In this document: in pieces, positions 11,185 through 22,939 of the stretch
Layout: every line of letters begins with the position of its first letter
Numbering within the stretch: position 1 is the stretch's first letter
Assembly: GCA_024741835.1 (NCBI GenBank)
Contig: JAENRP010000115.1
Coordinates: forward strand, 3,734-67,733
Length of the DNA: 64,000 nt
Direction of reading: 5' to 3'
From: Diplocarpon mali
Taxonomy: Eukaryota > Ascomycota > Leotiomycetes > Helotiales > Drepanopezizaceae
Notes under the pieces: generated by a model
What the model was told of the DNA's origin: nothing
Database searches by the model: none
The model's input: only the letters and a program-made list of their open reading frames with translations
Made by a program: the position numbers and the translations under genes

Positions 11185-11235
11185 CGATTGACCCTATAAT
11201 AATAAAAAGCAGCGCTGCCAAGTATCTAGCTTTTA
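11185..11235 (+). repeat. Tc1/mariner 3' terminal fragment
   Basis: The string AATAAAAAGCAGCGCTGCCAAGTATCTAG matches, with a few changes, the end motif AAAAGCAGCATTGCCAAG.ATCTAG that follows the transposase remnants at 13985, 14397 and 15750. It is a solo end of the same transposon family. No coding part is visible next to it. Confidence 0.5.
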
Positions 11236-13889
11236 TAACTACACGCACGGTCTAGAACTCCGGAATCAATTACCCTTGATACGGAGTACAATCCCACCCT
11301 GTTTACATTCTTCGAACCATGGGCGAGTAACGTACAATTCCTGGGCGTGCACGCTGGTAACTCGGCAGAGCTGCTTTTATCAATCTACCCAGTATTCTGT
11401 ATGGCCTCCTTCTGCCAAAATCACTGCTCGATATCTCTTGGCAGCTCCCCAAATGACAGAGTAATTGTTGGTCTCGAGAAGTCTGTTTTGTAAGTGTCTT
11501 GGGTAATGGTATACTGAAAAATGACTCCGTAAGAAGAGCCTTGACCTAGAGTATAAAAAGCGGCGCATCATCTTGCTTATTTCATGAGTAGTACCCTTTG
11601 TATGTAAGAGCCGCCTCTAGAATGGCGCACAGACAGCGGCTTTACATTGTTTCGGGCATGTACCAAGTACCTAGTAAATACTCGAGATTGGGCGGTGACA
11701 GGAGCCAAGAATTAAGCACCTAAGCCAGGGGGGAATCGTAAAAGGTTAAGGTTGCAAGTTCAGGGCGTTGGGATTAGAGTTATGTTGAAGGCTTCATAGT
11801 AATGCGGCACGTATCAGCCCCTTGCACCACCGTGCTCCCCGTGGTGTTTACTATGCTACTTCGTATTTCGAGTATAGTGGTTCGGAAGGACCCCCGATTG
11901 CCATCCTCCTATCGGGAAGGGAAGAATATACTTCGAGAATCAGATGTCACAGATCTAGATCGCTAGAAAACTCACCTCATCTACCCTATCTACCATATAG
12001 CTAGGGGGGAAAATACACTTCGAAACGAAAAATCTACAAATCGTTAACGCAGGGATACTTGGTTAAGATTAGGGTTCAACGGCATTCGGCAGGCTTCGCT
12101 TCCTTTTTTAAATAGTCGGAAATCTTGCTTTGTAGTGGATTCCGCCCCCATTTCTGATCTACCGTATTCGAAATTACGGTAGTACCGTGGATAAGTACCA
12201 ATACCCCTCGGCCGGAGATACAACCGGAGCTGAGGTTAATCAAGTAGTATATTGTGACAATGCTTTGAATACCTAAATGATTTTATCTTAACTTCAACTT
12301 TTCTCTTTTCGATATGCTATCTTAGTTCCGAACTATCTAGTACGAGCTAAAAACGCCATAGTCGGACTTATTCATAACGAGAAACTAGCCTCATAACTAT
12401 TTATGTCTTTACTATTAAGGCTATTATATATGATACCTAATTCCATAGGTAAAAGTTGAACCTGTACCTTAGCTAACAATTATTCCTTCTAAGTCCTAGC
12501 CGAGTTTATTTTTAAAAGGTATCTTAATAAAGAAGAGTCGCCTTAATTTCTCTATTTAAACTTAGCCTTTTATATCAATAGCGGCTATTTATTTAACTGT
12601 ATTAAGCGTCGTAATAGTCGTCGGCAGCTTTTGATTATAACCCTTCTTATCGAATTTACATAAAACTATTGAAATGTATCCTTTCTCCTCTCCTCTACCT
12701 TTTCCTTGTGTAATATAACCTATTCTTTTCCTCTACATATCCTTTATTAAGCCTTTGCCCTAGTCACAGGTGTATATTTGAATAATCCCGAAGTACGCAA
12801 TCATAGGTCGAAAGTATAGATTATTTATAAAAAGGTGATATAATTGAAAGAAAAATTTTCATTTCGACGTTTTTAAAATTTCTAGCTTCATTGGACTCAG
12901 GGTCTGATTATCTTGAGTCGAAAGGACTTAATCTTGGCTTTGCAAACTCTTAAAGAGTCTGCAGGTTCGTAAGAGACACTGTATAAGGGTGTTAAGTAGT
13001 CGCCGTTCTTGATTCATACTTATTATTTACTTCATATATCGAAAACATGTCGCTGAGCTTTTAATGATCTACAGAAGCTCATTATCGTGCTCAATTTAAG
13101 TATAGAACCACTAAATACTGATATTCTTAACATTCGCTTCCTATATATATTCGAGCAAAAGAATGTGTTGAGTGCGTTATTCCTATTCCATGACTGAGAA
13201 TTCTCATATCTCTCTATCGCAATTCACATGCATTAATACCACCCGCTGGACCATAGTAAAAAAAGCAGGTATACTTCGTTGCAGGCTTAGCCAACAGAGC
13301 ATAAGCATGCCCCATTCCTTTTTTGCAAGGACATTATGGGTTAAACCGCACCGGTCTACACCCTATCATATACGAGGGGAGGGTAATTACTCGTAAAACA
13401 ACGATTATTACTATGTATAGGCCCAAAAGATCAAAGACTTGGCGACTGTGCGGAGTGCTAGAAGACTCGTTCAGCAGGGGATCATACCAGGGGATACTAC
13501 TAATGATTTCAGTATGCAAATATGCCGCTTCTAGTATCTAAATCATATGAAATCGTTATGGAATGACTACTTCAAATACCTATACTCAAAACTCGACGCA
13601 AATGAATAATACGAGACGATCGAGAGATTTACGTGGTGCTTATGGTAATTATTCCATAAACGCAGTCTATGCGCAATTCCAAACGATAGGGGCTTTGACA
13701 ACGGGGTCCCACTTAGCTTATAACAAGGTTAACTCGCCGCTTTTTACACTGAAAATCAACCCTTTAGTTATAGAACCTGTATTCAGTATACCTACGCTAA
13801 ATAGACTCTTGGACGATACCCTCCATAAAACGATCACGCTATGATACGCTTTATTTTAACGCCAATTTTACCCAAAATGAGACAGCTCT

Positions 13890-14035
13890 TCAAATAAAAG
13901 GATTAAAGAGTTAATCTAAAAAATGCGAAGAATATATAAGGTAGTGATTGATGGTAAAGGAGCATATATGAAATACGAAGATAGAAAATAAAAGCGGCAT
14001 TGCCAAGTATCTAGAGTCCACGGCCTAGAATGATT
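13890..14035 (+). mobile_element. Tc1/mariner transposase C-terminal relic
   Basis: Translation of about 13905-13980 gives RIKELI, a stop, then KMRRIYKVVIDGKGAYMKY. This is the typical Tc1-family ending, in which a Met-(Pro)-x-Arg segment is followed by VI.A.G..TKY. The shared 3' end AAAAGCGGCATTGCCAAG follows directly. Upstream the reading frame is destroyed. It is a decayed copy and cannot be active. Confidence 0.6.
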
Positions 14036-14119
14036 AGCTATAGTACGAAGTATTAGAGTGTCCCAAGCTTTACTCTTCATAAGATAAGGCAAAGGGGCAC
14101 GCTTCTAAGCATTCTTAAT

Positions 14120-14460
14120 TAGTCTTTAAAGCAATTAGAACTACCCTTATCTTCTAGCCTTGGAATAGTTCAAGTTTAACCCCTGTTAAGACTGTACAGG
14201 ACGAAATAAAGGGTTATATTAAGAAAAACTACCCCAAAGTGTATAGATTGCATTCAAGGCTACAAGAAGCTTTACTAAATCTTTTCAGTCGATTTTAACT
14301 AAACGGTTCAAAGAGCTAATTCGGGAAATGCTGGATAAATATAAAACAGTGATCGCAGCTAGAGGAAGCCACGCGAAATACTAGAGTAAATAATAAAAGC
14401 AGCATTGCCATTTATCTAGCGCGCATAGACGTTAGACCTTTGGTCTTTACTCCCTGTACG
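14120..14460 (+). mobile_element. Tc1/mariner transposase relic, longer copy
   Basis: The plus strand reads VKTVQDEIKGYIKKNYPKVY followed by RLQEALLNLF, a stop, and in a neighbouring frame FKELIREMLDKYKTVIAARG and SHAKY. This is the C-terminal part of the Tc1-type DDE domain (usual pattern: NPIE..W..MK..I...YP). The common 3' end AAAAGCAGCATTGCCA and a terminal repeat ending CCCTGTACGAAGTAC follow. Stops and a frame shift make it a dead copy. The catalytic Asp residues lie in the lost or unreadable 5' portion. Confidence 0.65.
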
Positions 14461-14480
14461 AAGTACTCTCAATCTACTTC

Positions 14481-14752
14481 GTACAGGGTGTAATAATTTG
14501 AGGTTCCCTGTCTGTGCACACTAGATTCTTGGCAATGCTGCTTTCATTGAATTCCTTAGTATTTTATATAGCCAACTTTTGCGTCAATCACTGCTTTACA
14601 TCTATTTGGCATTTCCCTAATCAAATCTCTAATTATCTCAACTGTTATTGATTCCTAAGCTTTAAATACCCCCTGTCGAAACCCCTGCATAAAAGAAAGT
14701 TCTAGTATAGCGCACAGATAGAAAACCTCAAATTATTTCCCCATGGACTATG
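14481..14752 (-). mobile_element. Internally deleted Tc1/mariner derivative (MITE-like), copy A
   Basis: The element is about 270 bp and bounded by inverted repeats: TAATAATTTGAGGTTCCCTG at one end and the complement of GAAATAATTTGAGGTTTTCT at the other. Read on the minus strand it still encodes the transposase tail, with EIIRDLIREMP and AVIDAK...YIKY followed by a stop. It is therefore a deletion derivative that kept both ends and the last 30 or so codons. A near-identical copy lies inverted at 15545-15824. Confidence 0.7.
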
Positions 14753-15104
14753 TAAATCTCACTTGTAAATCTACACTTTTTTCCTAATCAATTCAACAAG
14801 AGCTAACGAATAGATTCTGGAGCTAAGACGGCTTAAACATCAGCTTGGCTATTTCGTTAGCCAGTCAGCTTTTAGGATTTGAGCTGAAAGATAAATGTCT
14901 CAAAGTCTAAACCACGACTTCATGTTTGGAGTGGTTGTAAGAAATCAGTAAGCGGGTTTGCCACCGAAGTTATATTTGAATAACAAAAGGGAGTACCCCT
15001 CTTCCTTCCCCACAGACGGGGGATCCAAGGAACTATTTGTTGTAGGAATAAATAAATCCCTACCATGAAAAGGCTCCACAAACTCTTTGCCACTCACGTG
15101 GATC

Positions 15105-15345
15105 ATGCTGCTTTTGCTCTAGCTATGTAGAATTCATTATTTTCCTAGTGTTTTGTATGTCTACCTTCTGCTGCAATCACAGCATCACAACACTCTTGCA
15201 TAGTCCCAATCAGCACTTTTGCTGGTTCATCTGTGATTACATTCCAAGCCCCAAATACAGCTTCCCAGAAGCGTAAAAAAGACCGATCAATATCAGGGTA
15301 TTTCTCTTGAATATAGTCTTTCATCCAATCCCAGTAGGGAAATCA
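15105..15345 (-). mobile_element. Tc1/mariner transposase 3' fragment of a second subfamily
   Basis: The minus strand gives an uninterrupted tail of about 67 codons. It begins WDWMKDYIQEKYPDID, continues with FWEAVFGAWN and ends DAVIAAEGRHTKH and a stop. This is a well-preserved C-terminal portion of a Tc1-type DDE transposase. It differs from the other relics here, so a second subfamily is present. The 5' part, including the first two catalytic acidic residues, is missing. It lies between the two inverted deletion derivatives. Confidence 0.75.
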
Positions 15346-15544
15346 AGTGATGACTGAGACATGTTAACTAATGATAATCGTACTGAAAACAAAGTAGAAG
15401 TCATATAAAGCAGCATGCGAGGCTCGTTCACCGATTGGAGGACAGCGTGTGTGCATTGACCTCCCCCGAATCCTCAAGAATCACATCCACTTATAGGGTA
15501 GCGGCTTATTTACCCCTACCACAAGTAATGTAACCCTTTTACTT

Positions 15545-15824
15545 AGTCCATGGCGAAATAATCTGAGGTTTTCTGTCTATGCGCTATACTAGAACTTTCT
15601 TTTGTGCAGGGGTTTCGACAGGGGGTACTTGAAGCTTAGGAATCAATAACAGTTGAGATAATTAGATATTTGATTAGGGAAATGCCAAATAGATATAAAG
15701 CAGTAATTAACGCAAAAGGTGGCTATATAAAATACTAAGGAATTTAATAAAAGCAGCATTGCCAAGAATCTAGTATGCACAGACAGGGAACCTCAGATTA
15801 TTACGCCCTGTACGAAGTACAAGT
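15545..15824 (+). mobile_element. Internally deleted Tc1/mariner derivative (MITE-like), copy B
   Basis: This is the inverted twin of 14481-14752. It starts GTCCATGGCGAAATAATCTG, keeps GGGGTTTCGACAGGGGGTA, encodes the tail AVINAKGGYIKY and a stop, and ends ATTGCCAAGAATCTAG and CCTCAGATTATTACGCCCTG. Differences between the two copies are mostly C/T or G/A. Confidence 0.7.
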
Positions 15825-17718
15825 AATGTAAACCTTTTACGAATTAAGACATCTGACTTTCAGAGAAGCCCGAACGCTTTGAGCCGTGAGAAAAAGTACA
15901 AGTGGGCTGTTTTCCATCATGCGCCGGTTGGTCTTCCAGTCATGCGGCTTCTAGAGTTTGTACTTTAAATTATTGAAGAGTTTAATAAATGGAGGTTTCA
16001 ATCTATCTTCTGCGGGGGTAAAGGGGGGTATTTTCAGCTTCCAACAGTGGTTTGAAGTGCGTCTTTAAGGTTAGAAATACTTCTTTAGTGTCTGTCTAGC
16101 TGTTCAGGCAAGAGGAAAATATGCTTGGGAAAACTATGGACTATGGAGGCCAATCCCATGAAATCGATTCGGCAGCACCTTTACCGAACCGGCTATGTGT
16201 TTGCCTGGATGTTGTCTACTCTCCATCTCCGTCATTCTCTCGATTTCCTTTCTTTTCCATGTTTCGAGTACAGCGGATCAAAACCAGGCCAGATATGCAC
16301 TGAAAGTAAGCATTTTGAGTATTCAGGAATGTTGGTACGCAGATTCCTATAGGACGCCCGTTCCCTTCATTCCTAGGATCATCCTGTAGTGACATATCAT
16401 ATGCGATCGGAGGGGTTTCAGAGGGACTTCGGAGGGCCGCACAGCCCGAGGACCTCGGTGGTATATTCGTACGAGGCTAGGAGGAATACAAGAGGGAGGT
16501 GATTCAGGGGTACAAAGGTACCAACTCAGCCCTGGATAGAACCCTTTACAGACCTAACAATATATGCATTTTTGATCAAGTACCCGACTTCATTCACGTG
16601 AATATCGATACCGGTACGGAACCCACAAGGAAAGTAAGCGGAACGCTGAAACCTTGAGGTTTAGCCAAAGTATCAAAGCTTTAGATATTTACAGGCTTTG
16701 GACTAGTGCTTTAGATTTCCTTCTCGAGTATGGTGGGCCGATATTCTGATCGCCTTTCGTCGTAGCGGGCCTGACCAACAACTCCTTTTCATTTTCGAGC
16801 GCCCGTACCGCAATACTCCTGCCAGTTTTTCTTTTCGTAGACAGTATATGAGGAAACTGAAGAGTTATAAACTAGAGCAGTTTTATGAACAAATCCTAGA
16901 AGCCGCACAATCGAGAAATTATGAAGTGTACGACCTGTTATCTGCGAAAAAAATACAAACATACATCAACAAACCACAGCTATCTATCTCCCAAGGTTTG
17001 AGGCGGGCGGCTACTCCCACCAAAAAATAACTTTCAAGTGGGTTTTAATCGGCCATTCAATCCACCGTCTACGGAATAGGCCCAACAGGAGGATTGCACT
17101 ACCGGGGAACAAGTGTACACTCGTACTTCGTAACTTGATTAATGTGACAAGGCAAACAGCGGGAAATTTTCCGTGTACGCGAAGCGCTGTCCGCGGAATC
17201 ATGTATGATAATACCAGATAGCCATTTACGTAAACAGTGGGCTTGTGCAATTCATAATGGTTAACGCGATTGGCTTGCTTCGCTTGATTTTCTGGACAAT
17301 TACCGTGATAGAATTTCTTAACTTTCAGCGGATCTCTGCCCATGTCTTGATCCACCGTACTCGGGGGAAAAAGGGAGTGGTCGAACATGATGCAATGAAA
17401 GAACCCCAGTGACTCCCCGCTGCTGCCAGAGACTAACTAGTGCCACTCGGCCGCTAGTGCTGCAGAGCCGTCGAATATTGGTGAACCTGGAAAATACGAG
17501 AATGCGTTGTAGGATTTCTACTGCAACGCATGGACGATCCGCCCTACAGCGAAAAACTCGACCAGGGAATTCCGTACGGACCTTGCCTTGGATTTGCACA
17601 CCAGGATTGACGAGTAAGCCGCCTCGCGAGGCGAAACACAACCAGAGGAGACTCGCTGGCTCCATCGGCCAGGATCGCAGCGTTGCTCGCTCGTCGGCGC
17701 GCTACGATCCAGTCCACA

Positions 17719-19134
17719 ATGGCTCTCGTCGAAGCCCCCCCACCGACTGCGACAACTTACCCTCCACTGATAGAAAAGAAACCACTCCAGGAGCCGCCGC
17801 GTGTGGTGACCACCCCCTGCGATCCATGGCCCCGGCCGTACTTCCTCGAGAACGGTCTTAGGCGGGTCGCACCGTACCACTTCACTTACAACACCTACTG
17901 TAAAGAGAGATGGCGCGGGCGAGAACTGCTAGATATTTTCTCGAGCGAGTTTAGAGACAGACCGCTAGAGTATTATGTAAGTCACGGAGAGGTATGTTGA
18001 CCTCTTGACTGACAAGCGTAGAAAGATGCCATAGAGCGTGGAGCTGTCACGGTCAACGGCAAGCCCGTACCCACAACACAACACTTGGTCAAAAATGGGG
18101 ATATTATTTCCCATACCCTTCATCGACATGAGCCTCCTGTCACCGCTTTGCCTATTACCGTTCTGCACGAGGATGAGGACATGATTGTCATTGACAAGCC
18201 ATCTGGGGTCCCAGTACATCCCGCTGGTCGTTACAATTACAACTCGGTCGTGGAGATAATGAGGGCAGAACGAGGGCATGCTTGGAATCCCCTACCGTGT
18301 AACAGACTCGACAGGTTGACTAGTGGAGTCATGTTTATTGCGAAGCATGCAAAATCCGCAGAAGACCTGAGCAAACAAATCACCCAGAGAACTGTCAGGA
18401 AGGAGTACATTGCCAGAGTGAAGGGCGAATTCCCAGATGGCGAGGTTGTATGTGATAAGTCGATTCTGCAAATTTCCCCTAAACTCGGCCTCAACCGAGT
18501 TCGGGCGAATGGAAAGACGGCCCGTACCGTATTCAAGAAGCTTGCGTACTACCCGCCTACTACCAACAGGGAACCGCCACAACATGCCGGAGCCGACGAA
18601 GTACGGTCCGGTACTGGTGAAGGCTATTCCATTGTCAGGTGTCTCCCAGTCACTGGGAGAACACACCAGCTTCGGGTTCATTTGCAGTTTCTTGGTCATC
18701 CGATCGAAAATGATCCGATATATTGCAACAGACGTATCTGGGGTGACAATTTAGGAGCCAATGACGCAGACGCTTCCCAGGACACAGACGAGGATATTGT
18801 AACTCGCCTCTCGCGCATGGGGAAATCAGAGGTCGCAGATGCTGTAGCATACCATGATGAGATGGTGGATGAATACAACAAGAAAAAAGCCGAGAAGATG
18901 TCAGGAGAGCTTTGCGACATTTGCCAGACACCACTGTATACCGACCCTGGTGAGCAGGAACTCGCTCTGTGGCTGCATAGCCTTCGATACGAGGACGCAG
19001 GAGGATCTTGGAGCTATCTCAGTCCTCTACCCTCATGGGCGCTCCCTCCACGAGGTTATGAGGGGCCCACTTCCGTTGGTGGTATGGAGGAGTTAGTTTC
19101 GGCGGTGAAAAGCGAAAACCCAGAAATTGCTTAG
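17719..19134 (+). CDS. RluA-family tRNA pseudouridine synthase (Rib2/Pus9-like)
   Basis: Exons 17719-17976 and 18022-19134 are joined across a 45-nt intron (GTAAGT...GCGTAG, with CTGAC) to give 456 aa. An S4-like RNA-binding stretch (ERGAVTVNGKPV) begins just after the intron. The catalytic core carries IDKPSGVPVHPAGRY and NRLDRLTSG, where the Asp at about residue 183 is the nucleophile that isomerises uridine. GRTHQLRVHLQFLGHPI completes the fold. The C-terminus holds a Cys pair, CDIC, and LYTDPGEQELALWLH, typical of the fungal Rib2/Pus9 group that modifies U32 of cytosolic and mitochondrial tRNAs. The deaminase extension of yeast Rib2 is absent, so the protein is closer to Pus9 in layout. 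An in-frame ATG at 17683 could add 12 residues. Confidence 0.93.
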
Positions 19135-20468
19135 GATTCGGCACCGCAAGGCTGACATGGCTTTCAATATACCGTACCAGTTTCTCAACTTCCCCAGTAA
19201 CAATGTTTGATTTTACGAGTCAGTTCTCGTGAGGTAGCCGGACAAGCGCGCAAGCCAGCTCGCGGGACGAGCTTCGAGCGCCGCTGGGATTCCCCGTCCC
19301 CGTGCCGTGTCAGTTCGCGGTTCTGCAGTTGAAACAAGTAGTGCTTTTGTTTTGCCTTTCACTACATGTTTGATCATCCGGAACTCTAAGCTAATGAAGA
19401 ACACGGTGTGGTATAGTTGATGGTGGCTTGGCCTGAAGCTGGGGTCATATAGCAGGTACTGTACGGTGAGAGCCTACTCTCGATACAGAATTCGGGGTCC
19501 TGGAGGGGAGAGGGGGAAAGGGGAGGGAGAGGCTGAGATTCAGGTGTGTGCATGTTCCAACAAAGCTTTGCAGATCCAAGGACCAACCCAGCAAGCTACC
19601 CGCTGCTCCATATTATAACCTTGCTCGAGGCTACCATGTATATTAACGACTCTGTACAGTACCCCTCCACGCACAGTTCAAGCCTCAGATAGAATAGGCT
19701 TTACTCAGTCATTTGAAAGAGGCGTCATTGTAGGTAGCGACGAAGACGCAACACACCCTCGATACAGGTGCACCGCCGGCTGGCCCATATGATCGCAGCC
19801 ACTTCAGCCTTGACTTCCGTCCTGGAGAAATCCGAGTACCACTGTACGTAAGGCAACGGGATGGACTGGACTTCACCTCTCGGTCCAAGTCGTAGCGAAA
19901 TTCAGGCGAGGCGGGTTTGACTTTGTGACAGTGGCTAGTGGAAAGTCTAAATTTGGCGATTCCACTACGTTATCCTCAATCCGTATAGTGCAGCATTTGT
20001 CCAACTCCTGGGCCCTGGCAAGGACATAGCAGTCCGCATTCCAGACCTCCACAAACCTAAGCTAAAGTTCGTTGACACTTGCCACTTGAAGAGCATCCGC
20101 TACTCAAACTGAACCAGCCAATGAACTTTGGAGATCGCAGTATTGTCCGAGGCCGCGATACCTTTCTTCCAGTCTCTCCGCTGGGACATTGTCCTTTAAA
20201 TGGGAAGTCTTCCCCCCCCTTGTTAGAGGGAAGTTCATGTTATCGGATCGCCAGGCGGGAAATTCATTCTTCCTGTGTCCACCTAATAAACGGATCCTCT
20301 TTTACGATATAATTTGAAAGGTCTTCACTTACTGTACACATCTCTTCGCCCATATCCCGCATTTTTTCTCCGCCAGCCCAGATCCTCCTCGTCCTGCCGC
20401 CAAAAATAAAAGGCCACCTACCGTCCTCGGCTTACACTGGTCAAGCACAGCCCGCCCGCCTGGATATC
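19135..20468. other. Intergenic region, bZIP gene promoter
   Basis: This 1.3-kb region separates two genes on the same strand. The part near 20330-20460 is C/T-rich and likely contains the bZIP 5' leader. A CCTTTAAATGGG stretch near 20192 is a possible TATA-like element, but it is not decisive. I see no other gene. Confidence 0.5.
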
Positions 20469-22446
20469 ATGGCCGATTGTCGCCCTCAAAATCTCGACCC
20501 GAGAGAATCCATAGACAATGGGGATTCAGCGGGTTCCAAGGCTGGTCCAAAACGCAGAGGTATGACCAGAGCGCGCATGCCTCAGCAGATCCCCGTTCGC
20601 AGCCAGGAGTGTCCCAAAGTAATCTAACAAAGCTAGCATCTCGTGCTGGGACCCGAAGTGTTGCATCTTTGACGCCGGAGCAACTCGCCCGGAAACGAGC
20701 GAACGATCGCGAAGCTCAGAGGTCAATTCGCCAGAGGACTAAAACCCACATCGAAGAACTGGAGCAGCGAATTCGCGATCTGTCAGACGACAAGGATGCC
20801 AGGAATTTTGAGCAGATCAAACGGCGAAATGCGGAGCTGGAAGAGGAATTGAGGCGGCTGCGGGAGCTCCTTGGACGGTCGGATGGCAGTGTAGCTTCTT
20901 CTCCAGAAATAGGCTCTACGCCGTGTAAGTCAACACGGACTTCCTTGTGCATGTGATGCACTCAGACGAGTTATCCCGCCCTGTCAGTCATGGCTGGAGT
21001 CATCTAACCCCTGCGGTGTCCCGTGACCAGAGAGCAGGGGGTGAAGAAACCTATAATCTGTTCACCTAAACTGACGGTTATGAGATCAAGCACGATATGG
21101 AACGGACGGCTTAGAAGACCAGTTTCCGATGCGATATTCTCCGGGTTGGAGCTCGCCATCAATTTCAGTAACTGGGCCTGGTGGGTCACTCCCGACCTAT
21201 CCAGCTTCCAGTGCAGGCGATTTGTTGTCATCCTTCGCCCCAGATCATTCAGGACTGCCTGCTGAATTCTCGGACCTTGGAAGTACGAGGAATGATACCT
21301 TCAATTCGGATTCAGGCGTTCCGAATGTTACGAATGCACCTTTGATCCCAGTACCTGTTCGGAGAGGCGGCTTTGCTTCCCGACCAGAGTTTGCGAGAAG
21401 CAGATCATATCCGCATGGCGGATGTGGTGTGTATCACTCTGGGAAAATTGCATTATCCTCTTGCTGATACATCAGACAGGTTTGCCGGCAAGTCACGGGC
21501 CGGTCAAGATTATTGGGGGTACGGCTGGGATTGGTTCTTCGCCGTTGACAAGTCAGCCTTTGTCTCCAGTCGGCGACTCATCGATGGCTAATAGGGATAC
21601 CAAAGGTGTTGTGATGTCTCCTTCAGCTTGCCACCCGTTGACAGCCAACTTCAAGAATGCTAGAATGGCGTCGCAGATGCCGCAACAGAATAATAGGCCG
21701 ACTTATGTAAGGCAACAAAGCGTCCTCGCCAATCAGCCAGGTCTTGCAGCTTGGGAGATTCCTATTCGTTTTACGGTACCCGATGGCCCAGTGGATAGCA
21801 TTTTGCTCGGCTTGCTGCGACGTCAAAAAGGTCTGGCCTGTGAAAGTACGTTTGGAGGCTTACTTATTGGCCCATTCCATCCGGATCTTAGAGCTTTGAT
21901 CAACCCAGATATGTCCAACAAGGTCCATCCTGTGTCTTCTGTCATATCAAACGTATTCCAGCGGCTTCAATACCCATCTCTTGCCGCAAAAGTGGCCTCA
22001 TTGTATCTCGTATATCGTTTCTTCCAATGGCAGATCTGGCCGACGATGGAAACATGGAGGAATATGCCGGAATGGTTCTACCCAGTGGCCTCGCAGCTGG
22101 CTACTGCGCATCCCTTATGGATGTCATTAGTGAGTCATCCCACGTTGACCTTGCGAGTCAGTTTTACTGACCTGGCATACAGTTGACTTGGGGTAAGATG
22201 CGGAACACTGTGATTGACAACCAGGATAAGTATGCAACAGAAGAGTTCAGGGATCTCTGGCGAACGGCTATCAACTTGAATTGGCCTTATGGGGAAAATG
22301 ACATTCTTGTGTTAATTGGGGAAGAAGTGAGGATAACAGATGCGTTTATGCGCCACTTGGAACATGAAGCAAATTGGAGTTTGAACAAATCGTTCCAGCA
22401 ACGATATCCGGAATTGAGGGGGACCTGCAGGTTCACGAATAGATGA
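20469..22446 (+). CDS. bZIP transcription factor with DUF3425 domain
   Basis: Five exons, 20469-20559, 20637-20924, 21085-21426, 21480-22129 and 22183-22446, give 544 aa. All junctions are in phase and several branch sites are visible (CTAAC before 20637, CTGAC before 21085). The basic region ARKRANDREAQRSIRQRTK lies at about residues 48-66, followed by a leucine-zipper-like coiled coil (IEELEQRIRDL...LEEELRRLRELL) to about 125. A long disordered Ser/Pro/Gly-rich stretch follows. The C-terminal third has the DUF3425 pattern: PDGPVDSILLGLLRRQ, HPVSSVISNV, YLVYRFFQWQIWPT and MPEWFYP..SQL..AHP. This is a nuclear DNA-binding regulator of a group common in Pezizomycotina. Its targets cannot be inferred. 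The second intron (160 nt) is the least certain. Confidence 0.9.
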
Positions 22447-22939
22447 TGCGAATGAATGGGATGAACGGAAATCCCCTAGAAGAGAAAGGGAAATCAATAC
22501 ATGTCGGAGCGAGCGATAATAGCTAAATATCTGTGGCATAGGGGAAAGACACTTCAAATCAGAGTCAACCAATTTGAAAAACACGTACTTTATTACAACA
22601 AATGAACGTCCTGATTTCCCCGACACTCTAAATTGTCCAGGCTAGGTCTGTGCTGTCACGGTTCCCATGTTCTAAGCCGTGGCCGAGTCTGCAACAAAAT
22701 GACAAAAAAAAACAAGATACAGAAAATGAAAATTGAAAATACAGAGAAAGAAGTATCGTCATAGTAAAGGAGGCAAAGGGACAAGCTTTGGCTGGGATCG
22801 AGTTTAAAAGCAATCAGTCTACTTGTGCTTACAGAGGTATAACCTTAGCCTCTGCTGTTATTGGTCGCTGGTCTCGATCGGGCTTACCAATTCACTCCGA
22901 TCCGTGCGCCTGACATCGTGTATCTTTCGTGACGCGACG
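22447..22939. other. Short intergenic region between same-strand genes
   Basis: It holds the 3' end of the bZIP transcript and the promoter of the SNF2 gene. A T/A-rich run lies at 22690-22760. There is no gene. Confidence 0.6.

Larger units (their letters stand above)
10098..17718. other. Gene-free, AT-richer transposon graveyard
   Basis: About 7.6 kb hold no intact gene. Composition shifts towards AT from about 10500, and stop codons fill all frames. Recognisable content is limited to decayed Tc1/mariner transposase ends, their terminal repeats and one repeat with tRNA-like A and B boxes, listed separately. The rest, notably 11250-13800 and 15850-17700, shows no feature I can assign, but the mutation pattern suggests older repeats. 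A short unassigned open frame of 93 codons at 13563-13841 is probably chance. Confidence 0.65.
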
